From Adiantum capillus-veneris (taxonomy: Eukaryota; Streptophyta; Polypodiopsida; Polypodiales; Pteridaceae), in NCBI GenBank assembly GCA_014529385.2, contig CM043960.1, positions 77,337,910 through 77,401,909 of the forward strand: DNA of 64,000 nucleotides, written 5' to 3'. Numbering within the stretch: the first letter of the stretch is position 1; every line of letters starts with the position of its first letter. The notes under the pieces are model-generated. The model ran no database searches. It was not told the origin of the DNA and saw nothing but the letters and a program-made list of their open reading frames with translations. Below are positions 35,581 to 46,379 of the stretch, one piece after another. Made by a program: the position numbers and the translations under genes.

Positions 35581-36914
35581 AGGCAAGGGTCATCCGTAGC
35601 ATCCCATGGACATGGTATGAGGAGATGTTTCATTTTCTCGACATTGGCGAAATGCCTTCCTTCTTGTCCAGCCATCAGAGGAAACGTATGGCTATCAGAA
35701 GTAGGAATTTTTTGAGATTATTATGGGGAAGCTATATTATCATACGGTGGCGGATGTATTACTCAGATGTGTGCTACCACAGGAGCAGGAAGCATTTTTG
35801 GAGGAAGTCCATACCGGTATTGCGGGAGGTCACTTTGCAACATTAATCACAGCTTGAAAGGTTCTTCAATCCGGATTATGGTGGCCCACATTGTTTCAGG
35901 ATGTGAGAAATTATGTGTAACAGTGTGATGTGTGTCAGCGGTTGGGGAAACCTACCAAACGGTCCAGAATGCCTTTTCAGCCGGTTTTGCCCTTGGAGCC
36001 TTTTCAAAAGTGGGGTTTGGATTTTGTTGGCCCTTTTAAACCAGTTGCAGCTCACACGGGTAATAAGTATATTTTGACAGCTACAGATTACGCTACCAAA
36101 TGGGTGGAGACATGGCCTTTGAGACATAATATTGTAGTTTCTGTGGCTGGATGCTTATATAAGGATATCTTTTCTAGATATGGCTTCCCTATTGAGCTGG
36201 TTAGTGACAGGGGAAGTCATTTTTTGAATAAGGTGATGGAGAGAATGCTACAGTTTTATTTTGTATTGCACGGGAAATCTTCTCCATATTATCCTTAGGC
36301 GAATGGGCAAGCAGAATCAACTAATAAGCAATTGATTTGGATATTAACAAAGTTAGTGAATATGCATCGAACAGATTGGGATGTGAAACTTCCTTCCTCC
36401 TTATGGGCCTATCGGATAGCTTATAAAGTGGCAACACGATTGAGTCCTTTTAAGTTGGCATTTGGCATGGAGGCAATCACCCCGGTGGAGCATGTGATTC
36501 CGAGTCTGCGGATGCTGATTGCGGATCGGCTTCTTTCGAAAGATTATGTGATTTATAGATTGGATGTTTTGCAGGAACTAGACGAAGAGCGGTTGCATAG
36601 CTTTGCGGTGCTGCAGGATCTGCAGTCTAGGCGGAAAAAATGGCTGGATCGCCCGAAAGCACGTCAATTTTTTCGGGGACAGCTGGTCCTTGTCTTTAAT
36701 TCCCACCTCGGAAAGATGCCTGGGAAGCTTAAATTATGATGGTCAGGACCATTCTGGATTTTTCAAGCATGCAGGCCCATTTCTTTTTATTTGGCGGATT
36801 TGCGGGGGGAGGTTATTTCTGTACCGGTCAATGGTTTCAGATTGCGCCATTATGTTTCACCTATCCCGATTCAGTGCCCCTTTGCTGTGGTACAAGAGCC
36901 GGAGGCCGCCCTAA
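35581..36914 (+). pseudogene. Element B integrase, stops and one or two shifts
   Basis: The zinc domain includes a GGHFATLITA...LWWPTLF region around 35825-35895, broken by stops, and CDVCQRLGKP at 35926-35955. The core has WGLDFVGPF (first Asp), ELVSDRGSHF (second Asp, about 36200) and, after a TAG at 36298, ANGQAEST (catalytic Glu). The DD35E residues all survive. The region LWAYRIAYKVATRLSPFKLAFGMEAITPVEH and a basic tail follow. A TGA at 36737 stands where the family has Trp in the LWWSGPFWI motif. The tail continues in another frame to about 36914. Confidence 0.88.
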
Positions 36915-37169
36915 TAATGATTGGGGATTCTTTTGCATGCAATCTTGGAAAGCGGGAAAGGAGCTATGATGGTTACGACACCGTGGCTTGCCCTATTTTG
37001 GGAACTCATTGTGAGAGGGTTATTGCATGCAGACGATTATTGTTGTGTTTCCCCTGTTTTGTGTATCATGCGTCCTTAGCTCAATATTCTCTGCTCTTGC
37101 ATCTCATCATCGCCATGACGGCTTCTCTCTTGCAATGCATCCCCTTCACTCCAATATAGCAGTTAGCGC

Positions 37170-39127
37170 TTTGTCGAGTGGATGCCTGGCTGCAAGATTT
37201 GCGGCTACGCGTGTTCGCCAACTTGGATTGGCAAGGGATACGTGTTCACCCGCAGGTAGCAGGTTTGATTGAGCAACTGGCAGTTGGAGATATGGTGGAG
37301 CTGAATAACCAACAGATTCAGCTAACAGCAGAAAGAATCTCCAGGTGTTGCTGTTTGCCCAATGATGGAGTGGTGCGGGCATCTCATGTGATTTCTGTTG
37401 TAGATGTCGAACAGGAGTTTGGATTGAAAGTGAAGGGTGAATATAAGCTTTCAGGGTTGTTATATGTAGAGACCAGGGATGCGTATCGATGGTTCCTCGA
37501 GGCAATTTGGCTACAAGCCAAAACCTATACAAGCAACGAATGTTTTGCATTTGGCCAACTTTGGGCCAGTAGCTTGGGCAGCAGTTGTGAGAGAAAGACT
37601 GCTGGCAGAATGCCAAAGAGTGATGGCACAGTTGGGGCGAAATACCCCAACCAACACAAAGGTCGGCCAACTGCTCACACTGATCTTTCCCTTAAGGGAA
37701 GTTTTTCCTCTCGCACTGCGTCCTCTATGCCATTTTGAAGATGACAGATTGGTGGTCCAAGGAACTGTTGCCCATTGGTCGCAAACCCAGAGTTTGGCAG
37801 TTCCTGCTGGGCGGGAAACACAGCAGCAGAATGTTGGCATTGAGGATTTCCTTGGTCCATCGACTGCAACGGTATTCTCTGGAGCCCAAGAGATGGCAAG
37901 TGCAGGACCAGCAACCTGCAAGAGCGGCCGAGAGGAACAACAGTTCTCTACACCACCTCCTGTGACTGCATCTCCTGTGCCGGAGGATTCTGCGGTGGCA
38001 CACTGGCGCCGCTGAATGCAGGAGAGAATGGCAATTGCTACTCCTCCTAGGATGGGCTCTCCGGCTACGAACATTCCCTCTCAACCGGAAACTTTTGGAA
38101 CCACCAATGCGGTTGCCTCGACGGGAGGTACTCTTCCCGCAACGCTACCCTGGGAGGCAATGGAAGCAAACCCTGCTGACCAAATACAGGCGTGCAACAC
38201 TTTTTTGAGCAGACTTGCGGAGTCTATTCGTGCGGCCTGGTGAACCCCTGCAACAGAGGGTAGAGTTAATGAGCTGGAAGCGCAGGTAACGGCCTTGCAG
38301 GCTCGCAGTGCCGAGTTGACCAATCAAAATGAAGCTTTGACTGCAACGGCTCGCCAGTAGAATGAAGAAATACAAACGCTTCAGGGGGCTAATGCTGCAT
38401 TTGTGGCTTCCATTTAAGAGAAACTACTTCAATTGAGAACGCAGCATAGCCTTGCCTCATACTTAGCCTCGCACCCTGGTGATGTAATGATCAGTATGAA
38501 TGATTTGGATGCGTTGGCAGTGGAGATGCAACATGATCTCCACATTTTTTTGGAAAATCAACTACAGAGCTGGGGCACACGCTTATCTGCTGAGGTGAGA
38601 GCACAGCCACCAACTTAGCAGGTTGTGGTGCAGCAACCTGAGTCATCCAACACTGACATAGGTAAGAGTGTTGTTCCAGAAGGTTTTGATATTGCTGATT
38701 GGGCGCAAGCTACAGAGGATTGTGTTGAGGCCCAGGCTCATGTATCTTGTTTGCAGAAAATGATTTGTCGATTTCGTAAGGAGCGGCACAGGGTGTGTTT
38801 TTGGGTGAGATTTTGGCCCATTATTTCTCCCTCAGTCTACCCCCATGCTCTCCATTTTGGTATGCTCTCAATAGATACCTTTCTCGCTATTATCCTCTAC
38901 ATACACCTCTTGCTCCTTTGCCGCAGGCGCCGCAATCGATTTCGTTGCCAACGTAGTTTATTCCTCAGGCTCCTTGGCCGGAACATATTGAGATAGATCC
39001 ACATCTTTTGGATGAGGTCTATCGGGCACATACTACAGATTTTAGAGGCTTTGGCTACATTGACATTTCCTCTTCACCAGAACAGGTCGAAGATCAGCAA
39101 CCGGAACCTTCCAACAGGAGGGACTGA
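37170..39127 (+). pseudogene. Element B extra 3' ORF (helical, coiled-coil), broken
   Basis: Coding sequence continues after the integrase for about 650 residues. It starts with a helical block (VDAWLQDLRLRVFANLDWQ; LIEQLAVGDMVELNNQQIQLT; ISRCCCLPNDG). A frame change near 37480 leads to WAAVVRERLLAECQRVM and LLTLIFPLREVF, then a Gln/Ala/Thr/Pro-rich linker, a coiled coil at about 38262-38440 (VNELEAQVTALQARSAELTN) and a C-terminal Pro-rich part ending near 39127. Stops at about 38241, 38358, 38416 and 38616 are mostly Gln-compatible TAG/TAA. The LPND-containing segment lines up loosely with an LPNE segment of the element A ORF. Function is unknown; no enzyme motif is seen. Confidence 0.6.
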
Positions 39128-39267
39128 GTGTGGGTTTGCGCAATCCACCGTGCGTGCCAGGTGTTACGGCATGAGTCGCACATGTGGTCCTGCGGAGGTC
39201 TGGACATTGCGGATCAAGAGTCATGCGGTATGCGGGAGCCGTGGTGGCAGTTCTTCACAGGATATCA

Positions 39268-39281
39268 TGGGATAGGGGGAA
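39268..39281 (+). promoter_or_regulatory. Probable polypurine tract of element B
   Basis: GGGATAGGGGGAA lies directly before TGTGTGCACC, the likely first bases of the 3' LTR, and about 140 bp after the end of the extra ORF. This is the normal position of the plus-strand primer. Confidence 0.6.
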
Positions 39282-39557
39282 TGTGTGCACCGTTCCCGAT
39301 TTGCGCTGGAGCAACGGTTGTATATGGGGGGCATACCTGTCTTTTGATGTAACCAACCAACCTTTATGTTATCCATGACATTTCCTGTTGTAACTCTGTG
39401 TCCGGATTACATATGAATGAAGCAAGAGGTGTTTTGTGCCTGTGTACTGTGTACTGTCTTCTCTCCCATTTCTATGTGTTTGATGTTCACATAATGTAAT
39501 TTGCGGGTAATCATTCCCGTAATGCCTATTGCTCCTGTGCGGGCAATAGCCATTACA
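39282..39557 (+). repeat. Probable 3' LTR of element B (about 276 bp)
   Basis: The segment begins TGTGTGCACC after the purine tract. It may end at GCCATTACA (39549-39557), giving TG...CA termini with TGT/ACA symmetry. No second LTR is available to confirm either boundary. Confidence 0.4.
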
Positions 39558-40010
39558 ATTAGATTATATTTAACTTATGTTTAAAATTTACGTTAAATTT
39601 CAAATTAGGTTAAACTTAAAATTAGGTTAAGATTTAAATTAGATTTAAGATTAGGTTAGATTACATTTAGGTTTAGGCTAGATTTAGGTTTATGTTGAGT
39701 TTAAGATTATGTTAGATTTAGATTTACGTTAGATTTAAAATTAGGGCAAGATTTAAGATTAGCTAGGTTAGATTTAAGTTAGATTACATTTAAGTCTAGG
39801 ATTTAAGATTGGATTAGATTTAGGTTTATGTTGGTTAAGTTTAAGATTAGATCAGATTTAGATTTAAAATTAAGACAAGATTTAAGATTAGATTAGATTT
39901 ACATTTAAGCTAGATTACATTTAGGTTTAGGTTAGATTTAAGGTTAGATTAGATTTAGGTTTATGTTGAGTTTAAGATTAGATTAGATCTAGATTTATGT
40001 TAGATTAGAT
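39558..40010 (+). repeat. TTAGATTTA/TTTAGGTT-rich low-complexity array
   Basis: About 450 bp built from short overlapping words such as TTAGGTTAGATTTA, GATTTAGGTTTATGTTGAGTTTAAG and AGATTACATTTAGG. A longer unit (GATTTAGGTTTATGTTGAG near 39690, 39818 and 39953) recurs about every 130 bp. The plus strand is almost free of C. Confidence 0.85.
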
Positions 40011-40580
40011 TTTTTAGGACATGTCAATGAAGGCTTTGCCGAAAGAGCAAACACTAGGTACACATATGTATACTCCCATCAGAATCTGACACCTATTAAC
40101 TCACCCACTAACCATGTTCAATTAGCTCAGAATCACCATATGTTCAATTAGGTTAGATTGGATTTAGTTTTTATATTAAAGTCTACCTTTGGGATTTTGG
40201 AAAAAAATTAGAGTTAGGCGAACGGTGATCCCTCTCTTCCTCTCTACGGATACGACCTTAAGTTGGAAAGCTTTCAACGGTATGATAATCAGATTGGAGC
40301 CCAACATGTAGTGTGCTAAGTAACCCCTCAAAAAAGGATCTACTATGAAGAGATGTTAAGATGCTATGAATTGCTACAGCTAGAGAAGAGGCAAAGGGGT
40401 TTTGTCCACTACACGCACTATCATGTAGAAGTGGGTGTGTAGATTTCTCGTGCCCAAAAATATAGGCATTGACCAATAAAGACAAGATTATAACCCGGTG
40501 GTTGTGATCTTTGTGAACCTCTAGACCAAGGTGTGCGGGGATCGGACATGACTAGAGAATGTGAGGTAGTTTACAGTGTG

Positions 40581-40583
<3 letters not shown>
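40011..40583. other. No gene seen
   Basis: A transition between the AT-rich array and the CACTA transposase relic. One 75-residue minus-strand frame (40485-40258) has no recognisable motif. Confidence 0.35.

Positions 40584-40622
<39 letters not shown>
40584..40622 (+). repeat. (GA)n microsatellite
   Basis: About 19 GA units upstream of the CACTA TNP2 relic. Confidence 0.95.
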
Positions 40623-40626
<4 letters not shown>

Positions 40627-40689
40627 ACGGAGGATGCCAATAGAAGATTAAGTTTATGTTCAGGTTATAAGGTTTTTACATTCATTATG

Positions 40690-41334
40690 AGTAGTGACGA
40701 GAATGTGGGGCCGTCCAACCAAAAAACCTATCTCTCAACAAGGATCTTATGTCCTTGTAATCAATGCAAGCATGATGTGCGATGGACAAGACGCGTTTCT
40801 TTCCCAGCACGTTCACAAATTTGGCAAGTTAGATCCATCTATTATAGATCGAGTTATTGCCAGTTATAACTCGTCGGACTCTGACGCTGGCCAACAGGCA
40901 GCAATCTTGCAACCCAATAGACGTGTTCGCAGGCGCTTTGGTCAAGCAGCATACGTGAGGCCACAAGATGTAGCCTCTGCCAGCTCGGAGGATGATCATA
41001 CAGACCACATTCCCAACAAGGCAATGTTTGAGCCCGAGATCAACGAAATGATCGAGACAATCATGGATTTAGAAAGGCTTATCTATGATGATATGAAAAG
41101 TGAAGCCGATACGCCATTGTATGATGGAGCACGTGTGTCTAGATTGAAGGTGCTTCTGGTTCTTCTCAACATGCAGGCAAACTTTGGATGGAGTGACACT
41201 AGCGTCACAACGCTTTTCAGGTGACCTATTAAAATGTGTTTACGTCAATAAAAAACTCTATATGTATAATGATCTGATAGATTACTTACACAAGTGTACC
41301 CCATTTTTTTTCTGTGTAGATTGCTCAAAGAGCA
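40690..41334 (+). pseudogene. CACTA TNP2 transposase, N-terminal part
   Basis: It starts with the transposase-associated zinc segment ILCPCNQCKHDV (about 40744-40780). A frame change leads to FLSQHVHKFG, an Arg/Asp-rich linker, and LKVLLVLLNMQANFGWSDTSVTTLF at about 41150-41220, the conserved region preceding the DDE domain (given here in two overlapping pieces: LKVLLVLLNMQANFG and GWSDTSVTTLF). Another shift follows at about 41222, and the gene is interrupted at 41334 by the LTR of element C. The transposase would cut CACTA ends. It is inactive. Confidence 0.78.
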
Positions 41335-42254
41335 TGTGGGACGCATGTCTAACCTCACCAACCTATCTTATTGCAATATTAGCGAGAACCACGATTAATT
41401 TGTCAAACCATGGGAGGAAGCTGATTCGACTAGTGCATAGAGGCTACAAGAGGTTGTCAATCTCTCGAAAAACAACTAACAACTCACATCTAACTCAGGC
41501 TACACTCAAGTGACTGAAATCACCAAAAGCCAATCGCTCATCGGCAAGCAAATCATATCCATTAAAACATCAAATGACATCCAAACGTAACAAAACTTCT
41601 AGAAAACGTTTATAAGACCTAAGCACACATGCCTATGACCTCAAACCCCACTTTAGGTCAAGTTCCAAAATCACGGTTATTAATAGTAGTGGATTTTTGA
41701 CCTAGTTGTTTTTGACCCAAAATGCATCTAAATGCTTAGCAATGATGCCTCAATATCCCACCTATGCCTAGTTTTTGATTTGAACATGTAAATTCTTAGT
41801 TATGATTAAATTAGGCCGCGGACCGACGACGCCAAAAGCTACGAAATATTGTGAATGGCTTACGTCAATGCTCAGAGCTCTTACCTGCGGTTGCAATGCA
41901 AAAAACACAATCACAATGTGACAACCGGAGAGGGAGTAGGAAGCGCGAGAGGGAGAGAAGTGAGTGTCGTTAGCTCACGCTGTGTATTTCTTATCCAAAA
42001 CTTATAAAAAACTTACAAAAATTGGCTTTTTTACCTTAGCCAAGGTTTTTGGGTGGCCAAATCTAATAATCTGGAGTTCTACCAAAGCTGGGAATTGACT
42101 GGCTAATACAATCTGGAAGCTTGTAGCCCCGGCTCATTAATTACAAGGTTTATCAGAGAAAATAGGAGTTACAATATTCTCGATTTATCAAAATAATAAA
42201 TGTTTTACAAGGAGAACTCTGAAAAATGGTGTCCGCATTAGCTTGCTACTAACA
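41335..42254 (-). repeat. Element C LTR copy 1 (terminal copy at the target site)
   Basis: 920 bp. It abuts the target duplication GAGCA and the split CACTA gene. It shares features with the 5' LTR (for example GATTAATTTGTC and a CTAGTGCATAG context) that copies 3-5 lack, so it is likely the original 3' terminus. It carries a short insertion near 42005 and a damaged TATA box. Confidence 0.92.
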
Positions 42255-42350
42255 TTCCCCTCTCCTCGCCTATGTCATCCCTTGACACAGCTTTATGGGC
42301 TGAAGTAGTCTTCGGGTTGACGGCGGGCGAGGCGGTCTTAGTGCTTCTAG
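42255..42350 (-). repeat. 96-bp spacer between LTR copies: end of the internal region
   Basis: It matches the last part of element C's internal sequence (46282-46360; polypurine tract, then GACACAGCTTTATGG and GACGGCGGGCGAGGC). It then ends in GTCTTAGTGCTTCTAG joined directly to the next LTR's CCCACA end. Three more copies lie at 43261-43356, 44269-44364 and 45276-45371. It therefore represents an element shortened to LTR-tail-LTR. Confidence 0.88.
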
Positions 42351-43260
42351 TGTGGGACACATGTCTAACCTCACCATCCTATCTTATTGCAATATTAGCG
42401 AGAACCACGATTTATTTGTCAAACCATGGGACAAACCTCACTCGACTAGTGCATAGAGGCTACAAGAGGTTGTCAATCTCTCGAAAAACAACTAACAACT
42501 TGCATCTAACTCAGGCTACACTCAAGTGACTGAAATCACCAAAAGCCAATCGCTCATCAGCAAGCAAATCACATCCATTACAACATCAAATGACATCCAA
42601 ACGTAAGGAAAATTCTAGGACACGTTTATAAGACCTAAGCACACATGCCTATGACCTCAAATCCCACTTTAGGTCAAGTTCCAAAATCACAGTTATTAAT
42701 AGTAGTGGATTTTTGACCTAGTTGTTTTTGACCCAGAATGCATCTAAATGCCTAGAAATGATGCCCCAATATCCCGCCTATGCTTAGTTTTTGATTTAAA
42801 CATGTAAATTCCTAGTTATGATGAAATTAGGCCGCGGACCGACGATGCTAAAAGCTACGAAATATTGTGAATGGCTTACGTCAATGCTTAGAGCTCTTAC
42901 CTACGGTGGCAATGCAACAAACACAATCGCAATGTGACAACTGGTGAGGGAGTAGGAAGCGCGAGAAGGAGAGAAGTGAGTGTCGTTAGCTCACGCTGTG
43001 TATTTCTTATCCAAAAACTTACAAAAATTGGCTTTTATACCTTAGCCAAGGTTTTTGGGTGGTCAAATCTAATAATCTGGAGTTCTACCAAAGCTGGGAA
43101 TTGACTGGCTGATACAATCTGGAAGCTTGTAGCCCCGGCTCATTAATTACAAGGTTTATCAGAGAAAATAGGAGTTACAATATTCTCGATTTATCAAAAT
43201 AATAAATGTTTTACAAGGAGAACTCCCGAAAATGGTATCCGCGTTAGCTTGCTGCTAACA
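42351..43260 (-). repeat. Element C LTR copy 2
   Basis: 910 bp, separated from copy 3 by a 96-bp spacer (43261-43356). Confidence 0.92.
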
Positions 43261-43356
43261 TTCCCCTCTCCTCGTCTGTGTCATCCCTTGACACAGCTTT
43301 ATGGGCTGAAGTAGTCGTCGGGTTGACGGCGGACGAGGCGGTCTTAGTGCTTCTAG

Positions 43357-44268
43357 TGTGGGACGCATGTCTAACCTCACCATCGTATCTTATTGCATTA
43401 TTAGCGAAAACCACGATGTATTTGTCAAACCATGGGACAAACCTCACTCGACTAGTACATAGAGGCTACAAGAGGTTTTCAATCTCTCGAAAAACAACTA
43501 ACAACTTGCATCTAACTCAGGCTACACTCAAGTGACTGAAATCACCAAAAGCCAATCGCTCATCGGCAAGCAAATCACATCCATTACAACATCAAATGAC
43601 ATCCAAACGTAACGAAAATTCTAGGACACGTTTATAAGACCTAAGCACACATGCCTATGACCTCAAATCCCACTTTAGGTCAAGTTCCAAAATCGCGGTT
43701 ATTATTAGTAGTGGATTTTTGACCTAGATGTTTTTTAACCCAGAATGCATGTAAATGCTTAGAAATGATGCCCCAATATCCCGCCTATGCTTAGTTTTTG
43801 ATTTGAACATGTAAATTCCTAGTTATGATGAAATTAGGCCGCGGGCCGACGATGCCAAAAGCTACGAAATATTGTGAATGGCTTACGTCAATGCTTAGAG
43901 CTCTTACCTGCGGTTGCAATGCAACAAACACAATCGCAATGTGACAACCAGTGAGGGAGTAGGAAGCGCGAGAAGGAGAGAAGTGAGTGTCGTTAGCTCA
44001 CGCTGTGTATTTCTTATCCAAAAACTTACAAGAATTGGCTTTTATACTTTAGCCAAGGTTTTTGGGTGGTCAAATCTAATAATCTGGAGTTCTACCAAAG
44101 CTGGGAATTGACTGGCTGATACAATCTGGAAGCTTGTAGCCCCGGCTCATTAATTACAAGGTTTATAAGAGAAAATAGGAGTTACAATATTCTCAATTTA
44201 TCAAAATAATAAATGTTTTACAAGGAGAACTCCCAAAAAATGGTGTCCGCGTTAGCTTGCTGCTAACA
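43357..44268 (-). repeat. Element C LTR copy 3
   Basis: 912 bp, separated from copy 4 by a 96-bp spacer (44269-44364). Confidence 0.92.
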
Positions 44269-44364
44269 TTCCCCTCTCCTCGCCTGTGTCGTCCCTTGAC
44301 ACAGCTTTATGGGTTGAAGTAGTCTTCGGGCTGACGGCGGACGAGGCGGTCTTAGTGCTTCTAG

Positions 44365-45275
44365 TGTGGGACGCATGTCTAACCTCACCATCCTATCTTA
44401 TTGCAATATTAGCGAGAACCACGATTTATTTGTCAAACCATGGGACAAACTTCACTCGACTAGTACATAGAGGCTACAAGAGGTTGTCAATCTCTCGAAA
44501 AACAACTAACAACTTGCATCTAACTCAGGCTACACTCAAGTGACTGAAATCACCAAAAGCCAATCGCTCATCGGCAAGCAAATCACATCCATTACAACAT
44601 CAAATGACATCCAAACGTAACGAAAATTCTAGGACACGTTTATAAGACCTAAGCACACATGCCTATGACCTCAAATCCCACTTTAGGTCAAGTTCCAAAA
44701 TCACGGTTATTAATAGTAGTGGATTTTTGACCTAGTTGTTTTTGACCCAGAATGCATCTAAATGCTTAGAAATGATGCCCCAATATCCCGCCTATGCTTA
44801 GTTTTTGATTTGAACATGTAAATTCCTAGTTATGATGAAATTAGGCCGCGGGCTGACGATGCCAAAAGCTACGAAATATTGTGAATGGCTTACGTCAATG
44901 CTTAGAGCTCTTACCTGCAGTTGCAATGCAACAAACACAATCGCAATGTGACAACCGGTGAGGGAGTAGGAAGCGCGAGAAGGAGGGAAGTGAGTGTCCT
45001 TAGCTCACGCTGTGTATTTCTTATCCAAAAACTTACAAAAATTGGCTTTTATACCTTAGCCAAGGTTTTTGGGTGGTCAAATCTAATAATCTGGAGTTCT
45101 ACCAAAGTTGGGAATTGACTGGCTGATACAATCTGGAAGCTTGTAGCCCCGGCTCATTAATTACAAGGTTTATCAGAGAAAATAGGAGTTACAATATTCC
45201 CGATTTATCCAAAAAATAAATGTTTTACAAGGAGAACTCCCGAAAAATGGTGTCCGCGTTAGCTTGCTGCTAACA
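44365..45275 (-). repeat. Element C LTR copy 4
   Basis: 911 bp, separated from copy 5 by a 96-bp spacer (45276-45371). It is nearly identical to copies 2, 3 and 5 by eye. Confidence 0.92.
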
Positions 45276-45371
45276 TTCCCCTCTCCTCGCCTCTGTCGTC
45301 CCTTGACACAGCTTTATGGGTTGAAGTAGTCTTCAGGTTGACGGCGGCCGAGGCGGTCTTAGTGCTTCTAG

Positions 45372-46281
45372 TGTGGGACACATGTCTAACCTCACCATCC
45401 TATCTTATTGCAGTATTAGCGAGAACCACGATTTATTTGTCAAACCATGGGACAAACCTCACTCGACTAGTACATAGAGGCTACAAGAGGTTGTCAATCT
45501 CTCGAAAAACAACTAACAACTTGCATCTAACTCAGGCTACACTCAAGTGACTGAAATCACCAAAAGCCAATCGCTCATCGGCAAGCAAATCACATCCATT
45601 ACAACATCAAATGACATCCAAACGTAACAAAAATTCTAGGACACGTTTATAAGACCTAAGCACACATGCCTATGACCTCAAATCCCACTTTAGGTCAAGT
45701 TCCAAAATCGCAGTTATTAATAGTAGTGGATTTTTGACCTAGTTGTTTTTGACCCAGAATGCATCTAAATGCTAAGAAATGATGCCCCAATATCCCGCCT
45801 ATGCTTAGTTTTTGATTTGAACATGTAAATTCCTAGTTATGATGAAATTAGGCCGCGGGCTAACGATGCCAAAAGCTACGAAATATTGTGAATGGCTTAC
45901 GTCAATGCTTAGAGCTCTTACCTGCAGTTGCAATGCAACAAACACAATCGCAATATGACAACCGATGAGGGAGTAGGAAGCGCGAGAAGGAGAGAAGTGA
46001 GTGTCGTTAGCTCACGCTGTGTATTTCTTATCCAAAAACTTACAAAAATTGGCTTTTATACCTTAGCCAAGGTTTTTGGGTAGTCAAATCTAATAATCTG
46101 GAGTTCTACCAAAGCTGGGAATTGACTGGCTGATACAATCTGGAAGTTTGTAGCCCCGGCTCATTACTTACAAGGTTTATAAGAGAAAATAGGAGTTACA
46201 ATATTCTCGATTTATCAAAATAATAAATGTTTTACAAGGAGAACTCTGAAGAATGGTGTTCGCGTTAGCTTGCTGCTAACA
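45372..46281 (-). repeat. Element C LTR copy 5 (adjoins the internal region)
   Basis: 910 bp. It starts on the element strand with TGTTAGCAGCAAGC and ends CCCACA. It directly follows the polypurine tract, so it is the structural 3' LTR of the internal region, yet it is not the copy that touches the target duplication. Confidence 0.92.
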
Positions 46282-46298
46282 TTCCCCCCCTCCTCGCC
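46282..46298 (-). promoter_or_regulatory. Polypurine tract of element C
   Basis: The minus strand reads GGCGAGGAGGGGGGGAA directly before TGTTAGCAGC, the first bases of the adjacent LTR. Shorter copies (GAGGAGAGGGGAA) precede each of the other four LTRs inside the 96-bp spacers. Confidence 0.85.
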
Positions 46299-46379
46299 TG
46301 TGTCGTCCCTTGACACAGCTTTATGGACTGAAGTAGTCTTCAGGTTGACGGCGGGCGAGGCCACCTTGAAGTGCTTCCA

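Larger units (their letters stand above)
32490..39557 (+). mobile_element. Ty3/gypsy element B, 5'-truncated, decayed but nearly collinear
   Basis: Plus-strand order: gag zinc knuckles, aspartic protease, RT, RNase H, integrase, an extra ORF, a polypurine tract (about 39268-39280) and a probable 3' LTR. Relatively few frameshifts are present. Most damage is single in-frame stops (for example 33474, 34392, 34530, 35148, 35220, 36298, 36737). The left end is lost inside gag where satellite array B begins, so no 5' LTR or primer site remains. It resembles element A in gene order and in having a long ORF after the integrase, but the nucleotide sequences differ clearly. Confidence 0.88.

Noticed and set aside
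42272-45550. Four repeated 70-85 residue frames, apparently a tandem gene family
   Set aside because: They run antisense through the junction of spacer and LTR in each array unit, so similarity comes from the LTR repeat, not from a conserved protein.
41335-46281. A CRISPR-like or ordinary satellite array
   Set aside because: Units of about 1 kb have LTR ends, a TATA box and polypurine tracts matching element C; this is a plant nuclear sequence.
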